Source: Alkalihalobacillus bogoriensis ATCC BAA-922
Lineage (GTDB): Bacteria; Bacillota; Bacilli; Bacillales; Bacillaceae_F
Assembly: GCF_000621445.1 (NCBI RefSeq)
Contig: NZ_JHYI01000013.1
Location: forward strand, 1-64,000
Length of the DNA stretch: 64,000 bases
Reading direction: 5' to 3'
Part shown: positions 8,516 through 16,530 of the stretch, one piece after another
How positions within the stretch are numbered: position 1 is the stretch's first letter
Layout: every line of letters starts with the position of its first letter
Program-made: the position numbers and the translations under genes
Notes under the pieces: generated by a model
Database searches by the model: none
What the model was told of the DNA's origin: nothing
Seen by the model: only the letters and a program-made list of their open reading frames with translations

Positions 8516-9748
8516 TTAAATAACAAGTTGTTGAATTGTTTCTTGACTCGTAAATCCGAGAACAGGAAACCACGGTAATTGAAGTTGGCGCAACTGCTTT
8601 TCTTGCGCCTTAAATACTTTGACAAGATAAGCAACCCCTGTTTCATTTTCAAACGTTGTTTCGATATGAAAATGAAGCGATTTTAATTCTTCTTGCCATG
8701 GATAGTGACTTCCTTTCGCTTGAAACACAAGAATCGTTGTATCACCTAGAGCTGTTTGTTCATTTTGGACTCCTTGTTCATACACTCGATGAACAGACTC
8801 TTTTTGAAGTAGTACAAAGTCCTCAACCATACTGTTTGACGTTGCTTCTTTTCCCGCTCCAGGTCCACTGAAAACTAGCTCACCGATATCTTCCCCTTCT
8901 AGACAAACTGCATTTGTCACTCCGCGGATAAAGGATAGTGGATGTGTCGGTGCTAAAAACGATGGCGAAACATACCCTTCCACTTTTCCATTGTTGACCG
9001 TCGCTTCGGCAATTAACTTTAATTTTAAACCGAGTGATTCGGCAAGCCCAATTTGCCACTCTTCCACTGCCGTTAACCCACAGCAAGAAATCGCTTCTTT
9101 TTCCGGCCAAATCCCAAAGCATAATTTACTTAAAATTCGAAGCTTATACCAAGCATCAATGCCCTCTACATCATTTGTTGGGTCTGCTTCTGCATACCCT
9201 AACGTTTGCGCATTCGCTAACGCTTCAACGAAACTTTTTTTCTTTTCATTCATTTCAGTAAGAATATAATTTGTCGTCCCATTTAAAATGCCAGACACCT
9301 TGCTAATCTTTGTTGTCGCTAAGTTCGCTCGCAAACTATTAATAATTGGAATTCCTCCGCCTACCGCTGCTTCATAGCCAAAATAAACACCATGAGAAGT
9401 AGCTACATCCTCTAGTTCTTTTCCGTGCATAGCAACAAGGTCTTTATTTGCGGTAATCACTGGAACTCCTCTTTCTAAAAAGTGGAGAATATACGATTTC
9501 GTTGGTTCCATTCCACCTGCCGCTTCAAAAACAACATCAAAATTCAACTGTAAAAACTCAGCTGGGTTATTTGTTAAAAGAGCTCCCTTTATGTTTGTCA
9601 CTCGTTCTTTTTGATGATGTTTCACTAAAATGCCTGTAATCGTTACTTCTTCCCCTAGTCGTTTTTTTAGCAATTCCTTTGTTTTTTCGATCCGTTCATA
9701 CACACCTGAACCGACTGTTCCAAATCCGATTAAACCAATTGATACCAT
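8516..9748 (-). CDS. hom: Homoserine dehydrogenase
   Basis: Reduces aspartate semialdehyde to homoserine, the branch point to methionine and threonine. 410 residues: NAD(P) motif GFGTVGSG at 8-15, ITANKDLVA, NGTTNYILT, and the substrate-site segment YAEADPTNDVEGIDA. The last 70 or so residues are shorter and less regular than the ACT domain of B. subtilis Hom (433 residues). The start ATG follows AGGGGAGAG. Unlike B. subtilis hom-thrC-thrB, it stands alone behind a SAM riboswitch, so its supply is tied to methionine rather than threonine demand. This suggests a methionine-dedicated paralogue. Confidence 0.93.
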   Translation of the reverse strand: MVSIGLIGFGTVGSGVYERIEKTKELLKKRLGEEVTITGILVKHHQKERVTNIKGALLTNNPAEFLQLNFDVVFEAAGGMEPTKSYILHFLERGVPVITANKDLVAMHGKELEDVATSHGVYFGYEAAVGGGIPIINSLRANLATTKISKVSGILNGTTNYILTEMNEKKKSFVEALANAQTLGYAEADPTNDVEGIDAWYKLRILSKLCFGIWPEKEAISCCGLTAVEEWQIGLAESLGLKLKLIAEATVNNGKVEGYVSPSFLAPTHPLSFIRGVTNAVCLEGEDIGELVFSGPGAGKEATSNSMVEDFVLLQKESVHRVYEQGVQNEQTALGDTTILVFQAKGSHYPWQEELKSLHFHIETTFENETGVAYLVKVFKAQEKQLRQLQLPWFPVLGFTSQETIQQLVI

Positions 9749-9786
9749 ATGTACTCTCCCCTTAGTTAAGTAGAATTCAAATAAAA

Positions 9787-9812
9787 AAACCTTTCCCGAT
9801 AAGGAAAGGTTT
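9787..9812 (-). terminator. SAM-riboswitch expression-platform terminator
   Basis: Minus-strand AAACCTTTCC and GGAAAGGTTT pair around TTATCG and are followed by seven T. It lies between the SAM aptamer and the hom start, as expected for transcription attenuation when SAM is plentiful. Confidence 0.9.
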
Positions 9813-9836
9813 CATTTTTTTATAAATTCGCCTTTA

Positions 9837-9945
9837 CTTATCTCTCAGAGTTTTCACTCTGCTGAATTTAGCACCTTTGTTTGTATGGCTCTACAAACAG
9901 GTTGCCGGGTGTCATAGGGTCAGTCCCTCTACCACTCTCGATAAG
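9837..9945 (-). promoter_or_regulatory. SAM-I riboswitch (S-box) upstream of hom
   Basis: The minus strand reads CTTATCGAGAGTGG, then AGAGGGACTGACCCTATGA, CACCCGGCAACC, a P3 hairpin around TTGTAGAGCCATACAA, AAGGTGCTAAATTC, a P4 hairpin CAGAGTGAAAACTCTG and closing AGAGATAAG. These are the invariant parts of the S-box, and P1 closes CTTATC with GATAAG. SAM binding should favour the terminator downstream. Confidence 0.96.
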
Positions 9946-9973
9946 TTATTTTATTATTTCGTTATTGTTACTG

Positions 9974-10003
9974 ATTATACGCGTCAAGACAAGATACTGT
10001 CAA
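9974..10003 (-). promoter_or_regulatory. Sigma-A promoter of the S-box/hom transcript
   Basis: Minus-strand TTGACA (10003-9998), 18-nt spacer, TATAAT (9979-9974). It sits just beyond the aspS stop, so hom has its own promoter although aspS points the same way. Confidence 0.8.
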
Positions 10004-10011
10004 CGACTAAT

Positions 10012-11802
10012 TTACGCTTGTACTTTCTCTTCTTTTTTCTCTTCAACGATTTGCAAATTCAAATCTTTTAATTGAGAGTCACTTACTTCACTTGGTGCAT
10101 TCGTTAATAAACAGCTTGCGCTTGCCGTTTTCGGGAATGCAATCGTATCTCGCAAATTAGTACGACCAGCTAACAACATAACAAGTCGGTCTAGACCAAG
10201 CGCAATTCCCCCATGTGGTGGTGTTCCATATTCAAACGCATCTAATAAAAATCCAAATTGCGCTTTTGCTTCTTCTTCACTAAAACCTAAAGCTTTAAAC
10301 ATTTTCTCTTGGATGTCACGTTGGTAAATCCGTTTTGATCCTCCACCAAGCTCATAGCCATTTAACACTAAGTCATAAGCTTCGGCACGAATTTTTCCAG
10401 GGTCAGTATCTAAATAGTGAAGGTCTTCTTCTTTTGGACTTGTAAACGGATGATGGAGGGCAACATAACGATTTGCATCCTCATCAAACTCCACTAACGG
10501 GAAGTCAACAACCCATAAGAAATTATATTTTGTTTCGTCAATCATATTAAATTGCTTTCCAAATTTTAAGCGTAATGCCCCAAGTGCATCATACACAACT
10601 TGCTTTTTATCTGCACCGAAGAATAATAAGTCTCCTGGTTCTGCATTCATAGCCGCTTTTACGTTTTCTGTCTCTTCTTCATTTAAAAATTTCGCAATTG
10701 GACCTTTTAACTCATTTTCTTCCACTTTCAACCAAGCTAATCCTTTTGCTCCATAAATAGCAACAAACTTTGCTAGGTCATCTATTTCTTTTCGTGTTAA
10801 TTTTGAAGAACCGTCTTTTAAATTTAAGCCTTTTACAATTCCACCGTTAGCAACCGCGTTTGTAAACACTTTAAACTGTGAGTCTTTTACGATATCGGTT
10901 AACTCGACTAATTCTAATGCAAATCGTGTATCTGGCTTATCAGAGCCATATCGATTCATTGCTTCTTCATACGTGATTCGCTCAAATGGTGCTTGAATCT
11001 CTATTCCTTTCGTTTCTTTCATCACCTTTGTCATCATGTCTTCTGTCATCGATAACAAATCATCTGTCGCCATAAATGAAGTTTCAATATCGACTTGTGT
11101 AAATTCCGGTTGGCGGTCTGCACGTAAATCTTCATCACGGAAACAACGGACAATTTGATAATAACGTTCAAATCCAGATACCATTAATAACTGTTTAAAT
11201 AATTGTGGTGATTGTGGTAAGGCGTAAAAATCACCATGATGAACACGACTAGGAACTAAATAGTCACGCGCCCCTTCTGGTGTGCTTTTTGTTAACATCG
11301 GTGTTTCAATTTCATAGAAATGAAAATCATCTAGAAAATTACGAATTAGTTTCGTTGTTTGATGACGCATTTTAAACGTTTCTTGCATATCCGGACGGCG
11401 CAAATCAAGGTAACGATATTTTAAACGAACATCTTCAGAAGCATCCGTATCAGCTTCAATTTGAAACGGAAGTGCTTTAGATGCGTTTAAAATCGTGACT
11501 TTAGAAACATGTACTTCAACTGTTCCTGTTGGAATCTTTTCGTTTATTGTTTCCGTATCACGTTTCACAACAACACCTTCAACATCCAGTACATATTCAC
11601 TACGTACTTTATCTGCAATTGCATGTGCTTCTTCTGAGATTTCTGGATTAAATACAACTTGCACAATTCCAGAACGGTCACGTAAATCAATAAAAATAAC
11701 TTGTCCTAAATCACGACGAGTTTGAACCCATCCTTTGAGTTGGACATGTTCCCCTATTGTTTTTTCAAGTATCTCTCCACAGTAATGACTTCTTCCTATC
11801 AT
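10012..11802 (-). CDS. aspS: Aspartyl-tRNA synthetase
   Basis: 596-residue class II synthetase charging tRNA-Asp. Order: N-terminal OB-fold anticodon-binding domain (1-105, with [20 protein letters not shown]), motif 2 [16 protein letters not shown], the bacterial GAD insertion (about 290-410), and motif 3 [16 protein letters not shown]. The start ATG follows AAGGAGGAG. It lies 12 nt behind hisS and is read from the same T-box leader, as in B. subtilis. Confidence 0.97.
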   Translation of the reverse strand: MIGRSHYCGEILEKTIGEHVQLKGWVQTRRDLGQVIFIDLRDRSGIVQVVFNPEISEEAHAIADKVRSEYVLDVEGVVVKRDTETINEKIPTGTVEVHVSKVTILNASKALPFQIEADTDASEDVRLKYRYLDLRRPDMQETFKMRHQTTKLIRNFLDDFHFYEIETPMLTKSTPEGARDYLVPSRVHHGDFYALPQSPQLFKQLLMVSGFERYYQIVRCFRDEDLRADRQPEFTQVDIETSFMATDDLLSMTEDMMTKVMKETKGIEIQAPFERITYEEAMNRYGSDKPDTRFALELVELTDIVKDSQFKVFTNAVANGGIVKGLNLKDGSSKLTRKEIDDLAKFVAIYGAKGLAWLKVEENELKGPIAKFLNEEETENVKAAMNAEPGDLLFFGADKKQVVYDALGALRLKFGKQFNMIDETKYNFLWVVDFPLVEFDEDANRYVALHHPFTSPKEEDLHYLDTDPGKIRAEAYDLVLNGYELGGGSKRIYQRDIQEKMFKALGFSEEEAKAQFGFLLDAFEYGTPPHGGIALGLDRLVMLLAGRTNLRDTIAFPKTASASCLLTNAPSEVSDSQLKDLNLQIVEEKKEEKVQA

Positions 11803-11814
11803 TTTTGCTCCTCC

Positions 11815-13083
11815 TTATACTCTTGCTTTCATATATTCGATAAATGTATCTAACGAGATTTCTTCTTGTTCTTTAGAATCCATTGATTTGACATTGATTT
11901 TGTTTGCTTTTAGTTCATCTTCACCAAGAACGGCCGTATATTTTGCTTGGTGACGGTCTGCTGCTTTAAATTGTGCTTTTAGTTTTCGATCAAGATAGTC
12001 TTTTTCTGCCCGAATCCCTGCTTTTCGAAGCTCAAATAATAATGAAGTTGCCTTATCCTTCGCTTCTTCACCAAGAGCAACAACATAACAATCAAGCGTT
12101 TCATCAATAGGGACTGTTACTTTTTGCGCTTCTAAAGCCATAATAAGTCGCTCAATACTTAACGCAAAACCGATACCTCCTGTTTCAGGTCCACCAATCT
12201 CCTCAACTAAGCCATTATATCGTCCACCACCACATAATGTTGTGATTGCACCAAACCCATCACCATCTACCATTATCTCAAATGCTGTATTAGTGTAATA
12301 ATCAAGTCCTCGAACAAGGTTTGGATCTAACACAAAGGAAATATTCATGTCTTGTAAGTACATTTTCACTTTTTCAAAATAAGCGACAGATTGCTCATTT
12401 AAATAATCAATAATGGAAGGAGCAGTCGCCATTAATTCATGGTCACGGTCTTTTTTACAATCTAAAATCCGAAGTGGATTTTTTTCTAAACGTGATTGAC
12501 AATCACTACAAAACTCACCAATTCTCGGTTGGAAATGTTGAATTAGAGCTTCACGGTGAGCATTTCGACTTTCTTTATCACCTAGACTATTAATCACTAA
12601 TTTTAAGTTTTTCAACCCTAATTCGCGGTAAAATTCCATAGCTAACGCGATAACTTCGGCATCAATGGCCGGGTCATTACTTCCAATCGCTTCTACTCCA
12701 AATTGAACAAATTGCCGCATCCGTCCAGATTGTGGGCGCTCATATCGAAACATTTGACCAATATAATATAGCTTTGTTGGTTGAGACGGGTTTCCGAACA
12801 GCTTGTTTCCGACAAACGCACGAACTGCCGAAGCCGTTCCTTCTGGACGTAACGTTAAGCTACGATCACCGCGGTCTGTAAAAGTATACATTTCTTTTTG
12901 AACAATATCCGTTGTATCACCAACTCCACGTAGAAAAAGTTCTGTATGCTCAAAAATAGGAGTTCGAATTTCTTTGTAATTATACCTTCTGCAAATGTCA
13001 TGCGCTTTTTGTTCAACAAACTGCCAAATTTCAGATTGTCCGGGTAAAATGTCCTGTGTTCCCCTTGGAATTTGGATATTCAT
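11815..13083 (-). CDS. hisS: Histidyl-tRNA synthetase
   Basis: 422-residue class II synthetase. It has N-terminal [11 protein letters not shown], motif 2 with [14 protein letters not shown], the two histidine-specific motifs ([14 protein letters not shown] and the GGGRYNGL loop), motif 3 [11 protein letters not shown], and a C-terminal anticodon-binding domain from about 325. It is the first gene of the hisS-aspS operon behind the T-box. Confidence 0.97.
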   Translation of the reverse strand: MNIQIPRGTQDILPGQSEIWQFVEQKAHDICRRYNYKEIRTPIFEHTELFLRGVGDTTDIVQKEMYTFTDRGDRSLTLRPEGTASAVRAFVGNKLFGNPSQPTKLYYIGQMFRYERPQSGRMRQFVQFGVEAIGSNDPAIDAEVIALAMEFYRELGLKNLKLVINSLGDKESRNAHREALIQHFQPRIGEFCSDCQSRLEKNPLRILDCKKDRDHELMATAPSIIDYLNEQSVAYFEKVKMYLQDMNISFVLDPNLVRGLDYYTNTAFEIMVDGDGFGAITTLCGGGRYNGLVEEIGGPETGGIGFALSIERLIMALEAQKVTVPIDETLDCYVVALGEEAKDKATSLLFELRKAGIRAEKDYLDRKLKAQFKAADRHQAKYTAVLGEDELKANKINVKSMDSKEQEEISLDTFIEYMKARV

Positions 13084-13130
13084 GTTAACTTCCCTCCACT
13101 AACTTGATTCTTTATTATGTAAACGAAATA

Positions 13131-13405
13131 AAAAAACTCCCATCCCTGATCTTATGAGATCAGGGACGAGAGTTATATTCCCGTGGTGCCACCCTAATTG
13201 AAGCTTAAAACACTTCCACTTTAAGCAGTTAACGCCTGCTTACGTTTTCTCCTACTCATCTCGTTCAGAAAAAAGCCTCAAAGGTGTTCGTTCATTAAGG
13301 TTCATGGAGGAATAGTTTCAGCCCACGCTATTCCCTCTCTTGCCATTTCGCACTTAACTACTTTTCCTTGTCTTCAGCATATATAATATAGTACGTTCAC
13401 ATTTG
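13131..13405 (-). promoter_or_regulatory. T-box leader of hisS-aspS
   Basis: The minus strand carries the T-box proper AGGGTGGCACCACG (13195-13182), the sequence that pairs with the uncharged tRNA 3' end, followed by the terminator at 13174-13136 (ACTCTCGTCCCTGATC against GATCAGGGATGGGAGT) and a T-run. The 5' part has the stem I landmarks AGTAG and GAACAC. GAA-CAC next to a short helix (CAAGG with CTTTG) suggests a CAC (His) specifier, which fits hisS as first gene; the specifier is an inference. Low charged tRNA should switch the leader to antitermination. Confidence 0.94.
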
Positions 13406-13411
13406 ATTTCT

Positions 13412-13440
13412 ATCATACGAATGAACGCCGGTGATGTCAA
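13412..13440 (-). promoter_or_regulatory. Sigma-A promoter of the T-box/hisS transcript
   Basis: Minus-strand TTGACA (13440-13435), exactly 17 nt, then TATGAT (13417-13412). The start should be near 13405. Confidence 0.85.
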
Positions 13441-13458
13441 CATTTTTTATAGAATAAA

Positions 13459-13632
13459 TTAGTTTCGTTCAATCTTTTTCTTCAAATATTTAATATCTCG
13501 AACAGATATTCCAAATTCACTCGCTAATTCGATATGACTTTGTTGCTGTTCGCGCTCGATAAAATCGTGAAAATCAACTGTGAAAAGTTGATTCCCATTG
13601 CTCTTAAGTTGTTGGTTCATGCTAGCTCGCAT
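13459..13632 (-). CDS. 57-residue HTH-like small protein
   Basis: ATG at 13632 follows GGAG with 9-nt spacing and opens 57 codons ending in TAA. The C-terminal half (SHIELASEFGISVRDIKYLK) reads as a helix-turn-helix like sigma-70 region 4, and the end is strongly basic (KKKIERN). The N-terminal half has an FHDFIERE helix. It lies directly upstream of the hisS T-box promoter on the same strand, where B. subtilis has the small gene yrzK. Equivalence is likely by position but not proven. It may bind DNA; partners are unknown. Confidence 0.7.
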   Translation of the reverse strand: MRASMNQQLKSNGNQLFTVDFHDFIEREQQQSHIELASEFGISVRDIKYLKKKIERN

Positions 13633-13714
13633 CAATATTCGCTCCTTTTTCTGTCAATATTCACTAGCATAACCAAATGTATAGTAATTCTTACATCTTT
13701 TAAAAAAATAATAA

Positions 13715-13743
13715 TTGACAAACACTTAATTATCCTGTAGCAT
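13715..13743 (+). promoter_or_regulatory. Promoter of the first M-box transcript
   Basis: TTGACA at 13715-13720, 17-nt spacer, TAGCAT at 13738-13743. The -35 is perfect and the -10 weak. It lies just upstream of the aptamer. Confidence 0.6.
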
Positions 13744-13759
13744 CAGCTATGAATTAAAT

Positions 13760-13916
13760 ATACCTCGTTAGGTGAGGCTCCTGTGCAGGAGATACGCTGC
13801 TGCCCAAAAACGTCCAAAGACGCCAATGGGTCAACAGAAACCATCGACATAAGGTGGTTTTTAATGTAGCTGGCTTAGACCTATGCCGCACAGTGCTAAA
13901 GCTCTACGAATGGAGG
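13760..13916 (+). promoter_or_regulatory. M-box (ykoK-leader) magnesium riboswitch, copy 1
   Basis: Contains CTCGTTAGGTGAGGCTCCTG, ATACGCTGCTGCCC, GACGCCAATGGGTCAACAG, TTTTTAATGTAGCTGG and CTATGCCGCACAGTGCTAAA, the near-invariant M-box segments. Magnesium binding compacts the aptamer and allows the terminator at 13991; without magnesium the downstream genes are read. It controls mgtE copy 1. Confidence 0.96.
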
Positions 13917-13990
13917 AGAAATAATTGTTGTACTGTAATTTGATTTGTCTTGATCTGATTACATGACATCTTGTTTTTGTTGTAGTTAAA

Positions 13991-14018
13991 ACACCTTCAT
14001 TCGTGGAAGGTGTTTTTT
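13991..14018 (+). terminator. M-box 1 expression-platform terminator
   Basis: ACACCTTC and GAAGGTGT pair around ATTCGT, followed by six T. The stretch before it is presumably the antiterminator region. Confidence 0.88.
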
Positions 14019-14043
14019 ACGTTTATTTTGGAGGTGGTGTGAA

Positions 14044-14154
14044 ATGGATAACGGTCCTGAACCAGATTCATATGATTTATTTTTTCAAGATTGGGGAAAA
14101 CAAAACTATACCGATAGGAATCCTTCACACTCCTTGTGTAAAGTCGATTCCTAA
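14044..14154 (+). CDS. Possible 36-residue leader peptide between M-box terminator and mgtE
   Basis: After the M-box terminator, GGAGGTGGTG (14031-14040) precedes an ATG that opens 36 codons (MDNGPEPDSYDLFFQDWG at the start, SLCKVDS at the end) closing with TAA at 14154. The mgtE ribosome site GAGGAGGA begins at the next base, so the two are spaced for translational coupling. The peptide is acidic at the start and has no membrane segment or match I know. The second M-box operon has no such frame. It could be chance, a leader peptide, or a small Mg-induced protein. Confidence 0.4.
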   Translation: MDNGPEPDSYDLFFQDWGKQNYTDRNPSHSLCKVDS

Positions 14155-14169
14155 TGAGGAGGATGAACA

Positions 14170-15543
14170 ATGGTTCGACTTACAAAACATACACGTGAAC
14201 AATATACGCAACAAATCATACACGCTTTAAATGTTAATAAAATTGAAGAATTTCGAGACACCTTTTTAGAATTGCATCCCACTGACCAAGCAGATGTGTT
14301 TAGCGATTTTAGCAAAGAACAGCGAAAACGAGTATACACATTTTTATCGCCACCTGAATTTGCAGAAGTGTTTCAAAGTCTTGATGTTGATTTTCAAAAA
14401 GTGACTTTATTAGAATTAGATGATAACTATGCATCAAAAATGTTTAATGATATGTACGCTGATGATGTCGCTGATTTCCTTCATGAAATTCAAAGTGGCA
14501 AAGCGGATAAAATTTTAAAAGCAATGGACAAAGAAGAAGCAGATGAAGTTAAAGAACTATTAGCTTATCCACCTGAAACAGCAGGTGCGATCATGACAAA
14601 AGAATTTATTTCGATTCGAGCAACAAGCACTTCTTCTGAAGTAATGGAACAGTTACGACAAGAAGGTCCTGAAGCGGAAACGATTTATTACCTATATGTA
14701 GTTGATGAAAAAGATCATCTTGTAGGTGTTGTCTCACTTCGTGATTTAATAACAGCACCACTCAATGAGAAGATTGAACAAATAATGAGCTCAAGAATTA
14801 TTTCTGTCACAGAGACTGATGACCAAGAAGATGTAGCAAAACTCATTAAAAAATATGATTTTTTAGCTGCCCCCGTTATTACAAAAGAAGGTCAATTAGT
14901 CGGTATTGTTACAGTTGATGACGTCATTGATGTATTAGAAGAAGAAGCAGAAGAAGATTTTGGTGAAATTACAGCTGCTAGAGGTTCGATGGATGCGTCC
15001 ATTTCTTCATTTACAGCAGCAAAAAAACGCGCCCCTTGGATTATTATGTTAATGTTCCTTGGACTGATAACAGCAGAAGTGATTGGACAGTTTGAAGAAA
15101 CACTTGAAGCCGTTATTTTACTTGCCGTCTTTATCCCACTTATTATGGATTCAGCTGGAAATACAGGAACGCAAGCATTAGCTGTTGTTGTCCGTGGATT
15201 AGCACTTGGCAATGTGGAACGAGGTTCGGTTGGGAAAATGTTAAAGCGTGAATTTGGAACAGGAATTATGTTAGGACTTATTTGTATGTTAACATTGCTT
15301 ATCATTGTTCCGTTTTTATACTCTGAAGGTGGATTATTACTAGCCGGAATTGTTGGTGTTTCGTTATTTTTAACATTAAGTATTGCCACAATGGTCGGGG
15401 CAACCATTCCTTTACTTATTAATAAATTGAAAATCGACCCTGCTGTTGCCTCTGGCCCTTTTATTACAACGATTAATGATATTCTTGGTTTACTCATTTA
15501 TTTTTCAATTGCAACTGCCCTTTTAGAATATTTACCTCAATAA
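14170..15543 (+). CDS. mgtE: Magnesium transporter MgtE, copy 1
   Basis: 457 residues in MgtE order: N-terminal superhelical domain (1-125, with LHPTDQADVF), paired CBS domains (about 135-255, ending GIVTVDDVIDVLEEE), connecting helix, then five membrane helices with the pore signature MDSAGNTGTQALAVVVRGLA and the end DPAVASGPFITTINDILGL. MgtE is a Mg2+ channel whose CBS domains close it at high cytoplasmic Mg. It sits behind M-box 1, so both transcription and gating respond to Mg. The start ATG follows GAGGAGGA. Confidence 0.96.
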   Translation: MVRLTKHTREQYTQQIIHALNVNKIEEFRDTFLELHPTDQADVFSDFSKEQRKRVYTFLSPPEFAEVFQSLDVDFQKVTLLELDDNYASKMFNDMYADDVADFLHEIQSGKADKILKAMDKEEADEVKELLAYPPETAGAIMTKEFISIRATSTSSEVMEQLRQEGPEAETIYYLYVVDEKDHLVGVVSLRDLITAPLNEKIEQIMSSRIISVTETDDQEDVAKLIKKYDFLAAPVITKEGQLVGIVTVDDVIDVLEEEAEEDFGEITAARGSMDASISSFTAAKKRAPWIIMLMFLGLITAEVIGQFEETLEAVILLAVFIPLIMDSAGNTGTQALAVVVRGLALGNVERGSVGKMLKREFGTGIMLGLICMLTLLIIVPFLYSEGGLLLAGIVGVSLFLTLSIATMVGATIPLLINKLKIDPAVASGPFITTINDILGLLIYFSIATALLEYLPQ

Positions 15544-15556
15544 AATTACGCAATAG

Positions 15557-15700
15557 CTTCGTTAGGTGAGGCTCCTGTGTTGGAGATATGCTGCTGCCCA
15601 GAAATGTCGAGAGACGCCAATGGGTCAACAGGAACTATCGAGTAAGGTAGTTTTTAATGTAGCTGGAATATCCTATGCCACACAGTGCTAAAACTAAAAC
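15557..15700 (+). promoter_or_regulatory. M-box magnesium riboswitch, copy 2
   Basis: Same landmarks as copy 1: CTTCGTTAGGTGAGGCTCCT, GAGATATGCTGCTGCCC, GACGCCAATGGGTCAACAGG, TTTTTAATGTAGCTGG and CCTATGCCACACAGTGCTAA. It begins 14 nt after the mgtE copy 1 stop. No clear promoter fits in that gap, so transcripts that pass M-box 1 probably run into M-box 2, putting mgtC and mgtE copy 2 under two Mg sensors in series. Confidence 0.95.
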
Positions 15701-15724
15701 GTCAGAAGTGATCTTTGCTTTTTT

Positions 15725-15754
15725 AGCACCTTCTTTCGTAGAAGGTGCTTTTTA
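15725..15754 (+). terminator. M-box 2 expression-platform terminator
   Basis: AGCACCTTC and GAAGGTGCT form a 9-bp stem around TTTCGTA, followed by five T. It also closes the mgtE copy 1 transcript when Mg is high. Confidence 0.88.
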
Positions 15755-15801
15755 TTAACATATCGAAATAAAGTGTGGAAATGGAAAGGAGGACATTCAT
15801 T

Positions 15802-16515
15802 ATGTTTGTCAATTATGAACTGCTGCTAAAGTTATGTATTGCTCTTGTGTTTGGTATGTTAATTGGTATTGACCGACAATTAAAGCATAAACCACTCGGA
15901 TTAAAAACCGCAATGGTCATATGTGTTGCTAGTTGCTTAGTCACCATTGTTTCGATTGAATCCTTTTATAAGTTTGCCACTCCTACGTATCATGCGATGG
16001 ACCCGATGCGATTAGCAGCACAAATTGTTAGTGGCGTTGGTTTTTTAGGAGCAGGTGTCATATTACGGAGACAAAATGATGTAATTTCAGGCTTAACAAG
16101 TGCAGCCATGATATGGGCAGCTTCTGGTCTTGGAATAGCCGTTGGCGCTGGTTTTTATATAGAAGCACTCATTGCTGTCCTCCTTCTTATGCTTGCCGTC
16201 AATATTTTACCATCCTTCATTAAGTGGGTCGGCCCCGCTACACTACGACAACGTGATGTTGCTGTCACCATTATCATGGAACCGAATTATCGTATGACTG
16301 AATTATTACAGGCTATCGAACGGAATGGTGAAGGGTTTCAGGATGATAGCCATAAAGAAATTACGATTCGCAATATTAAATTAACAGACTTGGAAAATGG
16401 CAACCAACAAATCAAACTAACATTGTCTGCTCCTGAAAAAAAATATACAACGGAAATTTATTATCTTATTAAAAGAATTGATTATGTCCTTTCCGTTGAT
16501 GTGGAACATCTGTAG
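15802..16515 (+). CDS. MgtC/SapB-family membrane protein
   Basis: 237 residues. The membrane domain (four to five helices, about 1-145) has the family motifs FGMLIGIDRQ, KTAMVICVASCL, QIVSGVGFLGAGVILR and GLTSAAMIWAASGLGIAVGAG. A soluble C-terminal ACT-like domain (about 155-237) follows. MgtC proteins help cells survive low Mg and, in pathogens, acid and phagosomes; they appear not to be Mg pumps themselves. An in-frame GTG at 15775 exists, but ATG 15802 follows AAAGGAGGA at good spacing. It lies between M-box 2 and mgtE copy 2. Confidence 0.9.
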   Translation: MFVNYELLLKLCIALVFGMLIGIDRQLKHKPLGLKTAMVICVASCLVTIVSIESFYKFATPTYHAMDPMRLAAQIVSGVGFLGAGVILRRQNDVISGLTSAAMIWAASGLGIAVGAGFYIEALIAVLLLMLAVNILPSFIKWVGPATLRQRDVAVTIIMEPNYRMTELLQAIERNGEGFQDDSHKEITIRNIKLTDLENGNQQIKLTLSAPEKKYTTEIYYLIKRIDYVLSVDVEHL

Positions 16516-16530
16516 AGAGGAGGAACGAAA

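Noticed and set aside
13131-13405. Hisitidine/aspartate T-box: an Asp (GAC) specifier
   Set aside because: aspS is second in the operon, and the candidate specifier beside the GAA motif reads CAC; a GAC triplet does not fall in that position.
14892-15497. 201-codon ORF antisense to mgtE
   Set aside because: Shadow of the membrane domain of MgtE; the equivalent shadow also appears opposite the second mgtE at 17214-17774, as expected for paralogues.
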